From the NCBI GenBank assembly GCA_016186365.1, contig JACPLT010000043.1:1-41257 (forward strand): a stretch of DNA of 41,257 bases, given 5' to 3'. Both the position numbers and the translations under genes were made by a program. The notes beneath the pieces were generated by a model. That model saw nothing but the letters and a program-made list of their open reading frames with translations. It was not told the origin of the DNA and searched no databases. Shown piece after piece: positions 36,040-41,257 of the stretch (position 1 is its first letter; each line of letters opens with the position of its first letter). Source of the stretch: Candidatus Pacearchaeota archaeon (GTDB lineage: Archaea > Nanobdellota > Nanobdellia > Pacearchaeales > GW2011-AR1).

Positions 36040-36774
36040 ATGATAACAAAAGAGCTGCTTTTAGAATCTGCAAAAAAGAAAGGTCTGCAAAATAAAGAAT
36101 ATATAGAGAAAGACTATTTTCAGGATTTATTTTTGTATCACTTATTTAGAAAAACAAACCTTTTGGTTTTTAAGGGTGGAACAGCATTATACAAGCTTTA
36201 TAATCTTCAAAGGTTCTCTGAAGATTTGGATTTTTCTCTGCTTGAAAATTTAGATGTTGAAAGTATGATAAAAGAGATTATAAAGAATTTTGAAAATGCG
36301 GAAATCAAAGATATTAAAAAAACAGAATATTCTATTCTAGTAAAAATTGGTTTTAAGGGATTATTAACAAAGTATAATACTTTAAGAATAGATATCAACT
36401 TAAAAAATCCTTTTTTAGAAAAATTTGACATAAAAAATTACACCTCTCAGTATGTTGACATAAATCCATTTTATGTTAGAATTATGAGTTTAAAAGAGAT
36501 TATAGCTGAAAAGATTCATTCTTTACTAGCAAGAGATAAAGCAAGAGATTTATATGACTTGTTTTTCTTGCTTAAACTTGCTGATTTTGAGCCCGAACTT
36601 GTTGAAAAAAAGCTTAAAATTTTTAAAATGAGCCTAAATTATAAGGAGATAGAAAGAAAGATAGAAAAAATAGAAACCATATGGGTTAAGGAGTTAAAGC
36701 CATTTGTTCTTGGGGAATTGCCGGAGTTTGACTCTGTTAAGGCGTTTGTTTTAAGCAGAATTATAAATAAATAA
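36040..36774 (+). CDS. AbiEii-like nucleotidyltransferase toxin
   Basis: KDYFQDLFLYHLFRKTNLLVFKGGTALYKLYNLQRFSEDLDFSL ... LKEIIAEKIHSLLARDKARDLYDLFFLL. Confidence 0.9.
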   Translation: MITKELLLESAKKKGLQNKEYIEKDYFQDLFLYHLFRKTNLLVFKGGTALYKLYNLQRFSEDLDFSLLENLDVESMIKEIIKNFENAEIKDIKKTEYSILVKIGFKGLLTKYNTLRIDINLKNPFLEKFDIKNYTSQYVDINPFYVRIMSLKEIIAEKIHSLLARDKARDLYDLFFLLKLADFEPELVEKKLKIFKMSLNYKEIERKIEKIETIWVKELKPFVLGELPEFDSVKAFVLSRIINK

Positions 36775-36776
36775 AG

Positions 36777-36950
36777 ATAACTGCTGACGGATGTAGCATA
36801 AATAACGCAGTTATAGATAATGACTTAATTTTGTTATATCTGGCAGTTATTTATCTACGTCAGAAATCCTCGATTTCTGAGCGCTCTCAGGAATTAGCAA
36901 ATTCCTGAAGTCTGGAGAACTGACAAAAACGTCACATAATCAAGTCAGTT
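36777..36950. other. Cluster of five consecutive hairpins in intergenic DNA
   Basis: ATAACTGC/GCAGTTAT, TAGATAA/TTATCTA, TCAGAAAT/ATTTCTGA, CAGGAATT/AATTCCTG, AACTGAC/GTCAGTT in sequence. Confidence 0.6.
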
Positions 36951-36961
36951 GTCTATATCCA

Positions 36962-37006
36962 TATCATAAGATGAGGTAGACGGAAAATTATTATAGAAAT
37001 AGTTAA
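36962..37006 (+). repeat. Remnant of the giant gene's 3' tail plus downstream promoter (copy 4)
   Basis: atcataagatgaggtagacggaaaattattatagaaatagtt. Confidence 0.8.
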
Positions 37007-37130
37007 AACTTCCGCAAGAAATTATTGTGCTCACTTTAGTGGATAGAAGATACCAATGTTTTATTTCTAAAATTATGCTTAAAGTGGAGTAATTGAAGGA
37101 TAAAGATTTTTTTCACTTTTCTCTCTTCAG

Positions 37131-37448
37131 TTATTTCTTCTCTCTTGTTCTTCTGGCTAAAAACATTTGTCTATATTTTTCCATGCGTTCTTTGTATATC
37201 GGAGTGCATATTGGGCAATTTCCATGTGAAAATCTATATTCTCCTTGTTTTTCTTGCTCTACAAAACTATTATAAATTGTATCTTGCTCTTTATCTCCTG
37301 TCGGATATATCCAATTGCCTGTTTCTGGCTCTTTTATTGCTCCGCATTCTACTCTTGGTAAATTTCCCATATTAGGAATACCCATACATTTAGTTATAAT
37401 TTTACTTTCCTTGCCTGTTCTTCCTTGAGTTTCATCTGTCATGTTCAT
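37131..37448 (-). CDS. Small protein with putative Zn-binding CG..SHGNCPIC motif
   Basis: 105 aa; VECGAIKEPETGNWIYP...YRFSHGNCPICTPIYKERM. Confidence 0.6.
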   Translation of the reverse strand: MNMTDETQGRTGKESKIITKCMGIPNMGNLPRVECGAIKEPETGNWIYPTGDKEQDTIYNSFVEQEKQGEYRFSHGNCPICTPIYKERMEKYRQMFLARRTREKK

Positions 37449-37460
37449 AAATTATATATT

Positions 37461-37727
37461 TTAAGCTGCTCTTCTCCTTTTTGGTCTTGTCGGGTTATTA
37501 TTGGGATTTTTTGCTTCTAACTTTTCTATAATTATTTCATAGTCTGTTTTGTATGGAGTTATAGGATAATAAATCAGTGAAGTTGAGAGTTCTCCCCTGC
37601 TCCATGTTTCTGCAACTTTGCATGGGATTCTTCTGTTGTTATATCCGAATACTTCCCCTTTATGAGGTATTAATCCCATTTCTGCTATTTTTTCAGGAGA
37701 GATTCCATTTCTTTTTTCTTCTATCAT
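37461..37727 (-). CDS. Hypothetical protein
   Basis: 88-aa ORF within a compact minus-strand cluster. Confidence 0.5.
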   Translation of the reverse strand: MIEEKRNGISPEKIAEMGLIPHKGEVFGYNNRRIPCKVAETWSRGELSTSLIYYPITPYKTDYEIIIEKLEAKNPNNNPTRPKRRRAA

Positions 37728-37728
37728 G

Positions 37729-38391
37729 TTATCTTCTCTCCCAGTTTCTTTCTTTAACTTGCGGCTTTATTCCTGAATCTGTTCTTGCCCTTACTTTTCT
37801 GAAATATTCTTGAGTTTCTGCAGGAAGATTTGTGTTATTTTTTAGAGATTTCATAAAATTTCCTATTCCACAATTATATACTGAAGCAACATTTTCTATT
37901 GTGGGTTCAATATTATACCATTCCAGGTATTGAACAATCTTTTGTATATACCAGCTTCCTATTTTTCTATTAATCTCTTCATCAAATAAATCTTTTTCTG
38001 AATATCTTTTATGGGGGTTGCATTTATTCCATTCTGCCAGTCCACCTTTTGGTGTTATCTGCATTAATCCTCTTGCTCCTGATGTTTTATTGTGGGCATT
38101 AGGATTTCCGTTTGACTCGACTGAAATAATTGCATCTCTAAAGGCATCAAAATTATAAGCGTGTAAGTTATGATAAAATTCTCCTGCATCAGGATTTCTG
38201 CTTTCTGGACCATTCCCAATAGTATACTCCACGGTATCCTGTTGAACTATTTCTGTTTTAGGGATAGATGCAGTTTGTGCTTCTTGCTCCAATTTTCCAG
38301 GTTTTCCTCCAGAAAATGGCAGACTACCTGCTAAAGCGGCTAGGCTTATTACTGCAATAACTGCTTTTGTTGGGTCTAGAGATTTTGCCAT
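37729..38391 (-). CDS. Lytic transglycosylase / SLT-lysozyme-fold protein, secreted
   Basis: AIISVESNGNPNAHNKTSGARGLMQITPKG...IENVASVYNCGIGNF; N-terminal signal-like helix. Confidence 0.8.
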   Translation of the reverse strand: MAKSLDPTKAVIAVISLAALAGSLPFSGGKPGKLEQEAQTASIPKTEIVQQDTVEYTIGNGPESRNPDAGEFYHNLHAYNFDAFRDAIISVESNGNPNAHNKTSGARGLMQITPKGGLAEWNKCNPHKRYSEKDLFDEEINRKIGSWYIQKIVQYLEWYNIEPTIENVASVYNCGIGNFMKSLKNNTNLPAETQEYFRKVRARTDSGIKPQVKERNWERR

Positions 38392-38494
38392 TTTACTCCT
38401 AGTTTGTTACTATTTTGCAGTAAATACTATTTATAAAGCTTTCTATTTCTTGTTAGTCGGTAAGTTTAAAATATCGGGTTTTCTTAGTTAAACT

Positions 38495-40366
38495 ATGAAA
38501 ATACTAAGCTTGCATGTTGATTATATTAAGTTTAAGCCGGTTAAGAAAGCGATAAAAGAGCCAGAAGAGCTTTCTGAAGAGGGAAAAAAAGAGAAAATTA
38601 TAAAAGAGGCTCTCGTGATATTTACTGCTGTAGAAAAGAATGATTCTGATGAGAGCTTGAAATTGCTTGTTGAGAATGTAAAAGATATAGCGAGCCAGGT
38701 AAAGGCAAAGACTATTGTTTTGTATCCGTATGCTCATTTATCCTCAAATTTAGGCAAGCCCGAGCTTGCTTTGAGTTTGTTGCAGAAAGCTGAAGCTGAA
38801 TTGAAAAAAGAAAAATTTAGTGTTGAAAGAGCCCCATTTGGATATTATAAAGAATTTGAGCTAAAATGCAAGGGGCATCCTCTTGCAGAATTAAGCAGGG
38901 AGATAAATTTAGAACAACCAAAGAAAAAAATGCAGAGAGAGATAATAATGGATAACATTGAAAAAAAACATTATTTCTTGACTCCAGAGGGAAAAGAATA
39001 CGAGATTAATATCAAAAACATTGATGAAGTTAGGGAAACTTTAAAAGAAATAGGAGATGAAACCTTTACAACTTATGTCCTTTATACAGAGATAAAAAAT
39101 GTTTCAAGTAAAGAACCTCCTTCAATAAAAGAAATGCAACAACAAGAATTAGTGGGTTATGCACCAGAAGCCGATTCTGGGCATTTTAAATTTTATCCTA
39201 AGGGTAACCTCATTTTTGAATTGTTGAAGGACTGGGCGCATGAGATTGCAATAAATAGATTTAATTGTTTGCAGATTGAAACCCCAATTATTTACGATTG
39301 GAGCGATCCCGAAATAAGAGAACAAGGGGGAAGTTTCCATGAACGGCATTATGTTGTAAAAGGACCCGATGACCCTAAAAAAGAGTGGGTTATGAGATTC
39401 GCCGGAGATTTTGGATTATTTAAGGTGGTAAAAGCAGCCTCCCTGAGTTATAAAAATCTTCCATTAAGAATATACGAATTTAGTAAAAGTTTTAGATTCG
39501 AACAAAAAGGAGAGCTTTCTGGATTAAAAAGATTAAGAGGGTTTCATATGCCAGACATTCATAGTTTTACTCCCGATTTAGATGCGGGGTGGGATGAATA
39601 TAAAAAGCTTTATAAACAATATGATGACCTTGCAAAAGGAACCGGTGTAAAATATGCAATTGTTTTTAGAATTGTAGAAGAGTTTTATAAGAAACATAAA
39701 GATCAACTAATTGAAATGTTAAGATATTCTAAGGCCCCTGCTTTTATAGAGACTCTTTCGGGAATGAAACATTATTGGGCAGTTAAGCATGAATTTCAGG
39801 GATTAGACTCTGTCAACGGTTCAACTCAATTGTCAACGGTTCAACTAGATGTTAAAGATGCACAAACTTATGGGATAGTTTATAAAAATAAAAATAATGA
39901 AAAAAAAGGATGCACTATTGTCCATAGTTCTATAGGAAGTATAGAACGATGGATTTATTGTATATTAGAAAAAGCGTTTAAAATGCAAAAACCGCAACTT
40001 CCATATTGGCTTGCTCCGACTCAGGCAAGAATCTGTACAGTATCACAAGATTTCATTAAAGATGCAGAAAAAATAGCAGAACAAATGAATAAAAGCGGGA
40101 TAAGAACAGATATAGATGATAAAGATATAACTCTTCCCAAAAAAATATCTGAAGCTGAAAGAGAATGGATTCCTTATATTGTTGTTTTTGGAGAAAAAGA
40201 ATTAAAAAGTAATAAACTTGCTGTAAGAATAAGACAGACGGGGAAAATTGAGAGTCTTTCTGAAAAAGAGCTAATAGATAAATTAAAGAGAGAGCAGGAA
40301 GATATGCCCTGGAGAGCCCTTCCTTTGCAAAGGCTAGTATCCAAAAGACCCATATTTGTTGGATGA
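38495..40366 (+). CDS. thrS: Threonyl-tRNA synthetase, archaeal type
   Basis: 623 aa; archaeal N-terminal editing-like domain (MKILSLHVDYIKFKPVKKAIKEPEEL); GLKRLRGFHMPDIHSF; QLSTVQLDVKDAQTYGI; anticodon domain LAPTQARICTVSQDF. Confidence 0.95.
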   Translation: MKILSLHVDYIKFKPVKKAIKEPEELSEEGKKEKIIKEALVIFTAVEKNDSDESLKLLVENVKDIASQVKAKTIVLYPYAHLSSNLGKPELALSLLQKAEAELKKEKFSVERAPFGYYKEFELKCKGHPLAELSREINLEQPKKKMQREIIMDNIEKKHYFLTPEGKEYEINIKNIDEVRETLKEIGDETFTTYVLYTEIKNVSSKEPPSIKEMQQQELVGYAPEADSGHFKFYPKGNLIFELLKDWAHEIAINRFNCLQIETPIIYDWSDPEIREQGGSFHERHYVVKGPDDPKKEWVMRFAGDFGLFKVVKAASLSYKNLPLRIYEFSKSFRFEQKGELSGLKRLRGFHMPDIHSFTPDLDAGWDEYKKLYKQYDDLAKGTGVKYAIVFRIVEEFYKKHKDQLIEMLRYSKAPAFIETLSGMKHYWAVKHEFQGLDSVNGSTQLSTVQLDVKDAQTYGIVYKNKNNEKKGCTIVHSSIGSIERWIYCILEKAFKMQKPQLPYWLAPTQARICTVSQDFIKDAEKIAEQMNKSGIRTDIDDKDITLPKKISEAEREWIPYIVVFGEKELKSNKLAVRIRQTGKIESLSEKELIDKLKREQEDMPWRALPLQRLVSKRPIFVG

Positions 40367-41069
40367 TGGAAAAAAAAAAATTATCACACTAAAAGCCGCG
40401 ATTTATACTTTAGGCGAATCCATAGGTTTTAAAGAGGCAGAAACTTATTGGAAAATTTTATCCAAAGAAAAATTAATTGGATTAAATAAAAGTAAAAAAT
40501 ATAGGATATTTCAACAACTTTTTAAGCAAGGTTTTCTTTTTAAGATAAGAAAAGAAGGGATGTTTGAATATCTCCCAGTACCCCCCACTTTTTTACAAGA
40601 ATATGGTTTAGAAAATAGTTTACTGACATTTTATGAAAAAGAATACACTAAGAATTATCCCAATTTATTTTCTGAAGACAAAATATTTTTAGAGACCTCT
40701 GAAAAATCTTCCATGCTAATTGATAACCTTCTTTTATTCTTAATGAGACAATTTATGAAAAAGGGGGCTAAACTACTTATCGGTGGACCTACAATATTCC
40801 TTTTATTAAGCAGATTAGCCTCTCAAAAAATGGATAAAATAGAGTTTATTGGAATTGAAGAATTCTTCAAAAAAGAGGGTCTTTTGAATACCTCGGTTAT
40901 TCTTAGACCCAAACCCTTGATTGCAGACCGAAGATTTTGTGTTGTTGATAATAGACTATTAATCAGCTTTTTTAAAACTGTGGATAATATTTATATTGGG
41001 TATATCACCTCTAATCCTGAGAAAATACAAGAAAAGCTTGAAGAGTTTAATTTTATTAGAGGCTTTTAG
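40356..41069 (+). CDS. Putative HTH transcriptional regulator-like protein (start uncertain)
   Basis: 237-aa ORF overlapping thrS end; N-terminal HTH-like region; ORF-track start is TTG. Confidence 0.6.
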   Translation: MLDDGKKKIITLKAAIYTLGESIGFKEAETYWKILSKEKLIGLNKSKKYRIFQQLFKQGFLFKIRKEGMFEYLPVPPTFLQEYGLENSLLTFYEKEYTKNYPNLFSEDKIFLETSEKSSMLIDNLLLFLMRQFMKKGAKLLIGGPTIFLLLSRLASQKMDKIEFIGIEEFFKKEGLLNTSVILRPKPLIADRRFCVVDNRLLISFFKTVDNIYIGYITSNPEKIQEKLEEFNFIRGF

Positions 41070-41131
41070 CGATAATTAAATACCCTGTTGTTTCTTTCCC
41101 AACTTTTTTTAATTCATAGTATATAATCTAT

Positions 41132-41187
41132 AAAGGGTTAGCCTTTTTAGGTGCTAACCCTTTTGTGTTGTTATTCACGCAACACAA
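41132..41187. terminator. Two tandem hairpins
   Basis: AAAGGGTTAGC/GCTAACCCTTT (41132-41142/41153-41163) and TTGTGTTG/CAACACAA (41163-41170/41180-41187). Confidence 0.6.
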
Positions 41188-41257
41188 ATATACCAAAAAG
41201 AGAACAAAGAAAAACCTTTCTATTCAGTCAAACTTATCTTTCAAGAGCATTGGGATA

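Noticed and set aside
37093-37275. Plus-strand ORFs 37093-37275 and 37145-37375
   Set aside because: Antisense to the better supported 37131-37448 minus-strand gene with its SHGNCPIC motif.

Overview
AT-rich archaeal window, most likely from a DPANN-type archaeon (archaeal PheS/PheT, archaeal ThrRS, RNase P p30, archaeal UMP kinase, DUF357, intron-bearing tRNA, TTTATAAA-like TATA boxes). Left part (1-11 kb): housekeeping genes, namely an intron-containing tRNA-Thr(GGU), a pheS...pheT operon interrupted by nucleotide-sanitation genes and two unannotated coupled micro-ORFs, Memo/AmrB, DUF1284, RPP30, pyrH, DUF357 and a HEPN/MNT pair. Middle (11-27 kb): a membrane metalloprotease-like gene and a giant (~3690 aa) secreted/anchored LamG and beta-propeller protein. 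After it comes a truncated copy of its 3' end, interrupted by a complete IS1634-like element (13-bp TIR, 6-bp TSD) and by a 93-nt element. Right part (27-37 kb): a pyrimidine-nucleotide/carbamoyl-transfer gene island and an AbiE-type toxin-antitoxin pair, bounded by further remnants of the giant gene's 3' tail. The window ends with an SLT-lysozyme cluster, ThrRS and a putative regulator. The most notable observation is that the 104-nt intron of tRNA-Thr and the 93-nt in-frame insertion in the giant-gene copy are homologous. Both have the same two-hairpin structure, with a compensatory base-pair change, and removing either one restores the expected tRNA or protein. This points to a mobile, ORF-less intron-like RNA element shared between a tRNA and a protein-coding sequence.
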